In this document: positions 1 through 7,552 of the stretch, one piece after another
Layout of the letters: the number at the start of each line of letters is the position of its first letter
Position numbering within the stretch: position 1 is the first letter of the stretch
Origin: CAZEMR01 sp964513465
Lineage (GTDB): Bacteria; Bacteroidota; Ignavibacteria; Kapaibacteriales; UBA2268
Direction of reading: 5' to 3'
Length of the DNA stretch: 18,174 nt
Assembly: GCA_964513465.1 (NCBI GenBank)
Contig: CAZEMR010000060.1
Location: 1-18,174 of the forward strand
Program-made: the position numbers and the translations under genes
Notes under the pieces: generated by a model
Seen by the model: the letters and a program-made list of their open reading frames with translations, nothing else
What the model was told of the DNA's origin: nothing
Database searches by the model: none

Positions 1-8
1 CATAATTA

Positions 9-1067
9 TTAACGAAGGATATTGAAGGGAATAACTTTGCTGCCGGACGACGCGCTGATTATCGCAAAATAAACGCCTGTGCCGAATTGCGAGACGTCCG
101 CCCGCGCAACTGCCGAATAGTCGGATTCGCCGCGCGCAAGGGTTCTGCCGGAGATGTCGCATATTCGCCAGTCGAAGGGCATTCCTTCGGCGCCGGTGAT
201 AGATAGCTGGCTGCCTGTTAGTTTTGCGCTATATATATATTCCGATTGCGGCTGGTCGTCTTCGGCCGATGTATATGCCGCGATCGGGAAGATGAATCCG
301 TCGGGAGACAGCCCGCTGGCGGTAATTGCCGGGAGCGGGCCGGGATATTCACCCGCACCGCCCGGGCCTTCGACTATCAGCCATGCTATGGGCCGCGCGC
401 CGGGAATGGCGGATTTGTCGGAATATGTGCCTGCAGAGATTTGCGCTCGTTTTGCTTCGGAATTTATTTTGTAATAAAGGAAGCTCTCCGGATCCGTGAA
501 CACATCGCCGGGCTGGATGCCGAGCACTTCGTAATCGCTATCGAGGGCGGATAAATCGGCAGTGAGCGCCGCGGCGAGTATGGGCTGGTCGCCCGAGGCA
601 ATTATTGGTATTCTGATTGAATTCTCGCCGGTCTGAATTTTTTCATTATTAAAATATTTATTCCTGATCTGGGGCAGGTCGGTTTTGCCTGTCTTGCTGT
701 GACTTTTCTGGAAATTCTTGCGCATTACGAGGATGTCAGTTGCGGTGACTATCCCGTTGCCGTCGCAGTCGGCATGGGTAACGATCGAGCTGTCCCATGC
801 GAGGCATCGCTGAGGAGTCCAGAGCGTGCTCGCATCGGGCCGCTTGAAACTGCGCATGGCGTTGGTCGGCGAGCCCATTTCGAAGAAAAGGCCGATTTGA
901 AGGCCGTCTCCGACATCGACATAGCCGCTGTTGTCGGCATCGCCCGGCCATACGTCGATATAGCTGTGGATGCGGAATTCCAGCGGGTCGGCGTCCATGG
1001 GCACCTTTGCGCCGATGCTGTCGGTGATAATATCGACGCGGGGATTGATGAACGAAAACACGACGGT
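9..1067 (-). pseudogene. C-terminal part of dockerin/cohesin-like T9SS cargo, downstream of in-frame TAG
   Basis: This open frame continues, without a frame change, from the gene at 1068-1484 and is separated from it only by one TAG. It encodes two dockerin-type calcium-loop repeats (GDADNSGYVDVGD and ADCDGNGIVTATD, about residues 181-261 of the joined protein). A second cohesin-like beta domain follows (about 286-406). The last 70 residues (about 421-491) look like a type A T9SS sorting domain, with ISGRTLARG and FGTGVYFAII, which would direct export across the outer membrane and surface attachment or release. The only early start is a GTG at 1059-1061 with no visible ribosome binding site and no signal peptide after it, so independent translation is unlikely to give a secreted product. 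It ends with TAA at 9-11. Either the gene is broken or the stop is read through. Dockerin and sorting-domain calls are fairly sure; the ligand is unknown. Confidence 0.65.
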
Positions 1068-1484
1068 CTAGTCGTGCGGCGCGGAACGGGTCAGCGCAAA
1101 TTCGAGATGTATAACCCGCGGATTGGTAAGTCCGCCCTTTTCCAGCGGCACGGTCGACGATACGATCACGTAGAGAAATCGCTCGCCGGTGGCCGGATCG
1201 GTGGTATCGATTACCGATGTGATGGACCTTTTGCCGAAATCGCCAGTGCTCCACTGGTTGAATTTCACATATTCCTGGTGCGTATAATGCAGATCGAATC
1301 CGACGCTGTTGCAGTGCTCAACATCCATTGCGAAGACGTCGATGCCGAATATATATGAAGCGGTTATGAAGTCTTCGCGTGTGGAATCGACGTCGGTGCG
1401 GACTACTTCTATCCTCTGCGCCAGTGCATGATTAGCGGAGGCGAGGAAAGCGATCAGCAAAATATGGAGGAATATCCTTCGCAT
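1068..1484 (-). CDS. N-terminal part of secreted cohesin-like protein, stopped by TAG
   Basis: It encodes 138 residues. A clear signal peptide (MRRIFLHILLIAFLASANHALA) is followed by a beta-rich segment with alternating hydrophobics, such as FGIDVFAMDVEHCNSVGFDL and RVIHLEFALTRS, resembling one side of a cohesin/carbohydrate-binding-like fold. It stops at TAG (1068-1070) in mid-domain: the next codons in the same frame read TVVFSFINPRVDI, a natural last strand for this domain, before the dockerin. The intact gene would be 9-1484, about 491 codons. The ATG at 1482-1484 is preferred because it opens the signal peptide. A TATAAT hexamer lies on this strand at 1528-1533, but no convincing matching upstream element was found. 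As it stands, the product would be a truncated exported fragment. Confidence 0.65.
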   Translation of the reverse strand: MRRIFLHILLIAFLASANHALAQRIEVVRTDVDSTREDFITASYIFGIDVFAMDVEHCNSVGFDLHYTHQEYVKFNQWSTGDFGKRSITSVIDTTDPATGERFLYVIVSSTVPLEKGGLTNPRVIHLEFALTRSAPHD

Positions 1485-1569
1485 AGATTTTCGGTTTTTC
1501 GAAAATAAATATTATATATTACCCGAAATTATAGCAAGCATCATGCCAAAATGGGGTTTTTGCCGCTGA

Positions 1570-1619
1570 TTGCGGTTAATATTCTTATTAAATGCTTATA
1601 TTAATAATATCGACCGCAA
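1570..1619. repeat. Imperfect inverted repeat between perM and the cargo gene
   Basis: The arms TTGCGGT (1570-1576) and ACCGCAA (1613-1619) are perfect complements. The AT-rich interior (AATATT against AATAT, TTA against TAA) extends the stem with a few mismatches, leaving a loop near 1590-1600. Neither side has a T run, so it is not a standard intrinsic terminator. It sits just past the stop of the perM-like gene and upstream of the cargo gene, so it could protect a 3' end or be an operator. Function is not known. Confidence 0.4.
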
Positions 1620-1653
1620 AGGCTGCAAACTTAAGGGGTTGCCGCAGAGGTAT

Positions 1654-2916
1654 TTATGGCTCGGGCGATTCGGGGTTTGGCTGATCGGGGCCGGGTATTC
1701 GGATAATCGGGTCATTAGTGGCTTTATTTCGCCAATCGTTGAAAAACATCACAAGGGTGGCCGTTGTGGGGACGGCTATGATTAGTCCCAGAATACCGAA
1801 GAGTCCTCCGAATACGAATAGCGAGGCAATCAACAGTACGGGATGCAGCCCCACCTGGCGACCTGCGATGTTCGGCTCGAGGAAGTAAGCATTTATGAAA
1901 TGCAATGCATTGATGGTGGCGATGACAACAATTATCTGAGTTAATAAATCCTCGGGGAATGCGAGCAGAATCGTCAGGATGCTGATTATCATGCTGGCGA
2001 ATATTCCCAGATAAGGTATCGGATTGAACACGCCGCAGAGTATGCCCAGCAGTATGGGGTATGGGATTCCGGCTATCGAAAACACAACAGAACTCGTTGT
2101 GGCGACGATAGTTGCGGCGATCATCTGCCAGCTGATATATTTGCGCAAGATTACGTTGATGCGGCGCATGTCGTAGAGTGCCTTCTGGTTTTTGCGCTGA
2201 AGTATCGAGCGCAGCAAATTTTTCAGATCGGGGAAATCCTTGAGCAGATAGAATGATAAAATCGGGATCAGTATTGCGTTGATTAGTTGTGTGGCAATCC
2301 CGGAAAGACTGTTTAAAAGCGAGAGCAGCGCCTGGAATAAAAGCGAAAACACGTCCTTCAGTCGGGGAACAAATTCGGTTTCGACTACTTTGCGGACGTC
2401 TTCTTCGGAGAATCCCATATTGGCGAGGTATTCATAAATAAGCCGGCTGTCGAGATATTTCGACGAAATCATCATCAGATTCGACAGGCGCCGTATCACC
2501 TGGTCGAGCTGGATGAATATCATCGGGAATACGAATACGGCAATCAGAGTGACCAGGCCGATGAATATAATTATGAGCCCCAGCGAGGCCGCCCAGCGCG
2601 GAATGCGCCGCGCATGGAGATAGTGCACAAATGGGTCGAGCAGATATGCGATCAGAAACGACAAAACGAAGGGCATCAGCGCATAGCCGAGGTCGTGCAT
2701 CAGCCAGCCGGCGAAAAGGAATGTGACCAGCAGCAGAAGGCGTGCGGCGATTCGGGATTCCTTTTTGAAAGGCATCAGAATGAAAATGGCGATGACAATA
2801 AGCACCAGCGCGCTTTTGATGATACCGGTAACGTAAAGAAAGCCTGTCAGCGCCATCAGGCCGATGATTATCGCAATTATCAGAGAAGATTGCTTTTCGA
2901 AGTAAGTTTTATCCAT
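1654..2916 (-). CDS. AI-2E/PerM family membrane transporter
   Basis: The 420-residue integral membrane protein has the PerM/AI-2E exporter layout. There are two hydrophobic helices near the N-terminus, then a conserved block ALMPFVLSFLIAYLLDPF around residues 80-97. A soluble segment containing EEDVRKVVETEFVPRLKDV precedes a dense C-terminal membrane half. Family signatures are CGVFNPIPYLGIFASMI and LEPNIAGRQVGLHP, followed by GGLFGILGLIIAVPTTA. The tail is short and proline-rich. The start is set at the ATG at 2914-2916: a TTG nine codons upstream (2941-2943) forms part of a probable promoter -7 element and so would lie upstream of the transcript start. Family members are linked to autoinducer-2 export, or sodium-proton exchange in some bacteria; the substrate here cannot be read from sequence. 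It ends in TAA and appears to be its own transcription unit. Confidence 0.88.
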   Translation of the reverse strand: MDKTYFEKQSSLIIAIIIGLMALTGFLYVTGIIKSALVLIVIAIFILMPFKKESRIAARLLLLVTFLFAGWLMHDLGYALMPFVLSFLIAYLLDPFVHYLHARRIPRWAASLGLIIIFIGLVTLIAVFVFPMIFIQLDQVIRRLSNLMMISSKYLDSRLIYEYLANMGFSEEDVRKVVETEFVPRLKDVFSLLFQALLSLLNSLSGIATQLINAILIPILSFYLLKDFPDLKNLLRSILQRKNQKALYDMRRINVILRKYISWQMIAATIVATTSSVVFSIAGIPYPILLGILCGVFNPIPYLGIFASMIISILTILLAFPEDLLTQIIVVIATINALHFINAYFLEPNIAGRQVGLHPVLLIASLFVFGGLFGILGLIIAVPTTATLVMFFNDWRNKATNDPIIRIPGPDQPNPESPEP

Positions 2917-2940
2917 ACCTGGCCGGTCAGTTGTTTTATG

Positions 2941-2971
2941 CAAAAATAGTATATATATATATTCTAAGCAA
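2941..2971 (-). promoter_or_regulatory. Bacteroidota-type promoter of the perM-like gene
   Basis: On the minus strand TTG (2971-2969) is followed after 20 bases by TATTTTTG (2948-2941), an exact match to the Bacteroidota -33/-7 pattern TTG / TAnnTTTG with normal spacing. A transcript would begin around 2933-2936, about 20 bases before the ATG at 2916. The spacer is a TA repeat (about 2950-2962), so the element is AT-rich and a chance match is possible. Confidence 0.55.
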
Positions 2972-3072
2972 TATATTCCTGATTAAACTGAATATTATCC
3001 CAAAATAATCTTTCCGAACGGTCAGGCCGCCCGCAATTTATCTCAATTCAATTATTTAAATAAATATTTTTC

Positions 3073-3109
3073 AAAAAAAAGCCGCCCCCTGTGTGATAAG
3101 GAGGCGGCT
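3073..3109 (-). terminator. Intrinsic terminator of the large surface-protein gene
   Basis: Read on the minus strand, AGCCGCC (3109-3103) pairs with GGCGGCT (3086-3080), enclosing a partly paired loop with TCCT/AGGGG. It is followed by a run of T (the A run at 3073-3080 on the plus strand). It lies 20-60 bases past the TAA at 3130-3132, as expected for factor-independent termination. Confidence 0.85.
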
Positions 3110-3129
3110 GTGATTTTATATGTTTTCGA

Positions 3130-6100
3130 TTATTTTGCGATTACAAGTGGACGGGTCTCGACGTATGGGCCGGACTTCATCTTGTAATAATAAACGCCCG
3201 AGCTGAGATCGCTTACCGGTATCGGGAAGGAGTACTTGCCGGGTTCGAGCTGGCCTGCAATCGGCAGGGCAACCCTGACGCCCTCGCTGTTGTAGATAGC
3301 AATCTCGGTATATGTGGGCAGGCCCACGGAGAATTCGATCTCGCCGCCATTGCTGCCAACGGGATTGGGGCGCACTTCGGAAAGGCCGAATTTTGCGGCC
3401 GATACTGCGATAAGCCGCAGATCGTAGACGCAGACCGGGCGCATGGAGACGCTGGTATTGGCCGGTTCGAAGTCGACGCAGGCATTGCCCGTCGCGGTGA
3501 CTATCTGGTTGATGGCGGTGGTGCTGTCGGTAATCATGGCGTCCTGGTTGTCGATCGAGGTGCTGGGCAGATATGCTGTGAATTTCATGGTCGCAATCCG
3601 TCCCGAGCCTGTCAGAATATTATCGTCGATTGCGCGAAGCGTAAATGTCAGCTCCTGCAGGAATGCATCGGCGTCAATTGTTGTTTCCTGAATGTCGACC
3701 AGTTCGAATTGGCCATTGAGATGCGATCCTACCTGGATGCTGGATTCGTCGAGCTTCAGGAAGTTATTCTCGTAAGTTACGCGAATATCGAGCTCTTTTA
3801 CTTCAGCCATTGTAATGTCGGAAGTGCCGTCGAGATCGATTGTGTAGTCGATTGTCTCGCCGATAACGACCTGATTTTTGGTGACTTTGCCAATCGTTGC
3901 GCGGTCGTAGTGCACGGATTTGGAGCTGATCGGTATGCGTATTTCCGGATTTTTCAGAGTCGAGTTTTTAATCACGACTTCTGCATCGCGGTCGACCACG
4001 CCAAGCGGCGCGAATTCGATATCGATATTCTTAGTTTCATAGGATGCCAGAGTAAATCCGTTTGCAATTGACGGATCGACAAATGCAAGATCGGGATATG
4101 GCGGATCGATTTCGACGGAATAGACTTCGATTTCGCCCTCTTTGGTGTTTTCGAGCACACAATTGAGGATGTCGGTATCCTCGATGCAGATTTCGGACTG
4201 ATCGCCGGAGAAGTCGAGTCCCTCGGATACTCCGAATCCTTCCCAATTCGATGTGACGTCCTGCTGAAGCGCGTCGCTTACGGCAGTCAAATTGGCGATA
4301 TGATCGCCGGAATGCTGCGAGAGGAATCGCGCCGGGAAGGTGATCGAATCGCCGGGGGCTAATTTCACTGGCAGCCCGATAGCTGATTTATCGAATGTAA
4401 AGCCTTCGGCGCCGAAGTTGGTGCCATTTGTGGCAATTTCATTGCCATCCGGGCCAACCACCAGGTCGGTCATGGTGAGTGTATCGCCGTACTGCCATTC
4501 GCTGAGCGGCGGCGTGCGGAACGAAATTGTGCGTTCGGGCTGGGTGCTGTTGTCGCCCACGATTGTGCGTCCGAAGTCGTAATCGGTTGTTGTAAGATAC
4601 GGCACGGTGCCAATGCCCATCAGTGTGGTTCTGGCATCGATGCCCTCGTTATTTGTATAAGAAATGACCAGTTTGTGCTCGCCGGTGACTGTGGGCTGGA
4701 ATTCCACCGGAATGAATACCTCGGAGCTGTCTTCGATGGTCAGATTTTTGATCATATCGCGATCGAAAATAAATGCGTCGCCGTTGTTCTCTTCTTCGAC
4801 AGCGAAATTGGATATTGTAATAGCTTCGCTGCCGTCGTTGCGCAGGCGGATAGCATTATCGGACGGATATGGCCCTGCGGGGAATTCCGGGCGATCTATG
4901 CGGCGGCGTCCCCAGTTTTCGCTGGTGGCTGCAAGCTGGGCCTGGATGCCGCGTCCGTAGATTTCTGCGATTTCGTCAGTGCCGTCGGCATTGCTTTCGA
5001 AGAATATTGTGTCGGCATAACGGATTTCTGCGTCGGGGGTGAACTGGACGGTGAATTCGCGATATCCTCCGGGTTCGATCACCCAGGGGTCGTCCGGAGT
5101 GAAATTCTTCGGGAATATCGGATTAAATACGCTGTTTGTCGGACCGCGGTATCCGGTGATAATCAGATCGGCGTCGCCGGTGCTCTGGATCATCAGCTTT
5201 TTCGGTATGGTTTCGCCGACAGATATATCGCCGAAGTCGTGGTCGGCGACAATCATTGATGCGCTTCCGACGCTTGCTTCGACAAATGCTTTATTTATAA
5301 ACATACAAGTATCGCCCACTCCGACCGAATCGCGGAAATAGCCTTCTTTGGTGGCTTCGAATTCCACTTTGAACGGAAGCTCGCCGTTGGGCTCGAGCAT
5401 AAGCGGGAATACGTGGTCGTGCACAAGGCTGAATCCTTTATCGCCGTCTTTGAGCTTAAGCTCGGTCAGCAGAATTTCGCCGGTTGTGGATTCATTTTTG
5501 ACAAAGAAATTCTTTGTGCCGGTTTCGCCTATCTGGAGCTGGCCATAGTCGTGATCTTCGGGATAAATCGCGACTTTGGTCGCATAATACTCAATTGCGA
5601 TGGTTGTGTCGTTGCCTGCGCGATCGATGAAAATCAGCTCGGCATAGGCGTCCTTATTAATATCTTTTACCGTCAAATCCCAGTTGGTTGTGCGAGTATC
5701 GCCTGGTATAAACGGCTGATAAGTGAATTTATAGTTCTCGCTTATCTCAGGATCTATATATATCTGATAGAGGTTCGAGCGAATGCTGTCCACTTCGGGA
5801 TAGTCCGTTACCACTCCGCCGCGGACGCTGCCGTCGCAGTCGAGCACATAGGTCGGCACCGGGTCAATCGTATCGGGGATCGAGAGGTCGGCCAGTGCAG
5901 CGCTGGTCGGATAGCCGTATGAATCGTAGGAATCATATCCGAACGAATACGCTGCGAACGGTTTTTTGCCGCGAATTTTATAAACGCCGTCGGACGGCAG
6001 AGTTATTGTCTTCACGGCAAATTGCGTGCCCTTAATATCATAGGTAAATATTTCATCCAGACCGGGAAATTTCGAGCGGATAGGTTCCCACTGAAATTCT

Positions 6101-7404
6101 CCGCCCTGCACCTGGGCAATTTGCAGATCGGGAGGCATTAGTCCATGTTCGTCTGTTTCATAAACGAGATTAACATAATTTTCGCTGAATCGATCGCCGC
6201 CGAAAGTCGATGGCGTACAGAATGTGATCTCGTTCTGATACTGTTCTGTCGGCGTAATCACCATCACAAAGGGGTCGCTGTTCGGATGCGGGGTTCCGTC
6301 TTCCTGGACTCCGGTATTATACAGCACTACGCCGATCGGCTTATCGCCTGAATAAACAGCCGATACCGGAGGCGGCCCCATCGGGCCCATGCGCATTTCG
6401 AGAAATCCGCGGCCGATTACTCCGCCCGCCTCGGGAATAAATCCCATCTGATTGCCATTTCTATAAATTTTGGTCTGAGGCTGTTTTGCAAAAATTCTCA
6501 CAATAGAAGGATATTTGCGGTTTGGCACTTTGGGCACATGATAGTCTTTGCCCCAGACATGAGTCGGAAGGCCCATCTCGACGGTATAGTCGCACCACTG
6601 GTTGCCCACCGGGATGTTCGTACACATATTGCCGGACACAACTGCAACCGGCTTGGTGGCTGTGATTTTGCTGCCCGTGAGGTCGTGGTTGTCGCCGTTG
6701 GACATAAACATCCATACGTCGCCCTTGTTCAGGGTCTCGGTGGCTACCTCGCCGGGCCTGAGTCCGCCGGCGGTCTCCGAAAAAACATTGCCGCCCATGC
6801 GGAACCGAACCTGTGTCTGGTCGTATGCGGCCACAATCCCTGTTGTGCTGGGGAATTTATCATTCCATACCGCGCGGAACATAGGGTCTTCGTCGTATGC
6901 AGCAACTATATATTCCTTGCCGAGCGAAGCCATTGGGATTGCCAGAAAGCCATCGCTGGTATGGCGGTAGCGCACGACGACATAAACCACGATCGGGTCT
7001 TCGGCCCAGATGTGGATTCCGCGGCTGCGATACACCTTCTCTGCGGGAGGCTGCTCTGTCTCTCCTTTTGTAAATGGCTGGCCATCGGTCGGTTTAATAT
7101 TAAATTCAATTACATTATGAGCAATTGTTGGCTTCTGCTCGTAATATCCTTTGCCGGGCACTTCGACTTTTACCAGAGTTTTCACTGGCGAAGTAACGAA
7201 TATCTTGATAAAGTTGTCTCCGGCCACTTCCTCGTAGCAAGGCGGGATTGTAATCCAGAATTCCTTGCCTATATTGTTGGCGCCGAGCAGTTTCGAAATC
7301 TCGCTTTTAGCGCGGGATTTAGTCGCATCATCTTTCGCATTCGCATCGAATGCCAATAAGAACAATAAGAGAATGGAAAGAAAATAAGTAAATTTTGTTT
7401 TCAT
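3130..7404 (-). CDS. Large T9SS-exported surface protein: IgGFc-binding-like, ASH-like repeats, cohesin-like domain
   Basis: About 1424 residues, counted from the second ATG (7402-7404), which directly opens a signal peptide (MKTKFTYFLSILLLFLL, ending at DANA). An ATG four codons upstream (7416) is the alternative. In the numbering from that upstream ATG: about 45-510 resembles the N-terminal domain of IgGFc-binding proteins (GKEFWITIPPCYEE, then GKDYHVPKVPNRKYPSIVRI). About 615-1165 holds five consecutive beta-sandwich units of the HYDIN/ASPM/SPD-2 (choice-of-anchor D) kind, with recurring hallmarks such as DHDYGQLQIGETGTKNFFV, DHDFGDISVGET and YDFGRTIVGD. About 1170-1325 is cohesin-like (IGKVTKNQVVIGETIDYTI). 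About 1345-1428 is a T9SS sorting domain with the VRPNPVGSNGGEIEFSV box and SSGVYYYKM. It is likely an adhesin or structural surface protein; the ligand is unknown and immunoglobulin binding should not be assumed. Confidence 0.85.
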   Translation of the reverse strand: MKTKFTYFLSILLLFLLAFDANAKDDATKSRAKSEISKLLGANNIGKEFWITIPPCYEEVAGDNFIKIFVTSPVKTLVKVEVPGKGYYEQKPTIAHNVIEFNIKPTDGQPFTKGETEQPPAEKVYRSRGIHIWAEDPIVVYVVVRYRHTSDGFLAIPMASLGKEYIVAAYDEDPMFRAVWNDKFPSTTGIVAAYDQTQVRFRMGGNVFSETAGGLRPGEVATETLNKGDVWMFMSNGDNHDLTGSKITATKPVAVVSGNMCTNIPVGNQWCDYTVEMGLPTHVWGKDYHVPKVPNRKYPSIVRIFAKQPQTKIYRNGNQMGFIPEAGGVIGRGFLEMRMGPMGPPPVSAVYSGDKPIGVVLYNTGVQEDGTPHPNSDPFVMVITPTEQYQNEITFCTPSTFGGDRFSENYVNLVYETDEHGLMPPDLQIAQVQGGEFQWEPIRSKFPGLDEIFTYDIKGTQFAVKTITLPSDGVYKIRGKKPFAAYSFGYDSYDSYGYPTSAALADLSIPDTIDPVPTYVLDCDGSVRGGVVTDYPEVDSIRSNLYQIYIDPEISENYKFTYQPFIPGDTRTTNWDLTVKDINKDAYAELIFIDRAGNDTTIAIEYYATKVAIYPEDHDYGQLQIGETGTKNFFVKNESTTGEILLTELKLKDGDKGFSLVHDHVFPLMLEPNGELPFKVEFEATKEGYFRDSVGVGDTCMFINKAFVEASVGSASMIVADHDFGDISVGETIPKKLMIQSTGDADLIITGYRGPTNSVFNPIFPKNFTPDDPWVIEPGGYREFTVQFTPDAEIRYADTIFFESNADGTDEIAEIYGRGIQAQLAATSENWGRRRIDRPEFPAGPYPSDNAIRLRNDGSEAITISNFAVEEENNGDAFIFDRDMIKNLTIEDSSEVFIPVEFQPTVTGEHKLVISYTNNEGIDARTTLMGIGTVPYLTTTDYDFGRTIVGDNSTQPERTISFRTPPLSEWQYGDTLTMTDLVVGPDGNEIATNGTNFGAEGFTFDKSAIGLPVKLAPGDSITFPARFLSQHSGDHIANLTAVSDALQQDVTSNWEGFGVSEGLDFSGDQSEICIEDTDILNCVLENTKEGEIEVYSVEIDPPYPDLAFVDPSIANGFTLASYETKNIDIEFAPLGVVDRDAEVVIKNSTLKNPEIRIPISSKSVHYDRATIGKVTKNQVVIGETIDYTIDLDGTSDITMAEVKELDIRVTYENNFLKLDESSIQVGSHLNGQFELVDIQETTIDADAFLQELTFTLRAIDDNILTGSGRIATMKFTAYLPSTSIDNQDAMITDSTTAINQIVTATGNACVDFEPANTSVSMRPVCVYDLRLIAVSAAKFGLSEVRPNPVGSNGGEIEFSVGLPTYTEIAIYNSEGVRVALPIAGQLEPGKYSFPIPVSDLSSGVYYYKMKSGPYVETRPLVIAK

Positions 7405-7552
7405 ATGAAGCCCCATTTTGTTGATGATGATTCTATTTGGAATGATTTTCCCGGTAATTAATAAATATTACAACTCATGAAAATATTTTTATCGAGCGTC
7501 GCTAATAAATATAAACAACCTTTATGAAAAATAGTTACATAATTATTATAAT

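Noticed and set aside
1068..1070. Genome-wide TAG reassignment (for example to an amino acid)
   Set aside because: TAG ends the small membrane-protein gene at 9177-9179 at a sensible place, so one internal TAG is better explained locally.
2950..2963. TA dinucleotide repeat as a phase-variable tract
   Set aside because: It is short, and AT-rich runs are common in the gaps here; it serves as the promoter spacer, and no evidence of length variation can be seen from one sequence.
6538..7359. Plus-strand open frame of 273 codons inside the large surface-protein gene
   Set aside because: It is antisense to an intact gene with signal peptide and recognisable domains, and its own translation shows no family features.
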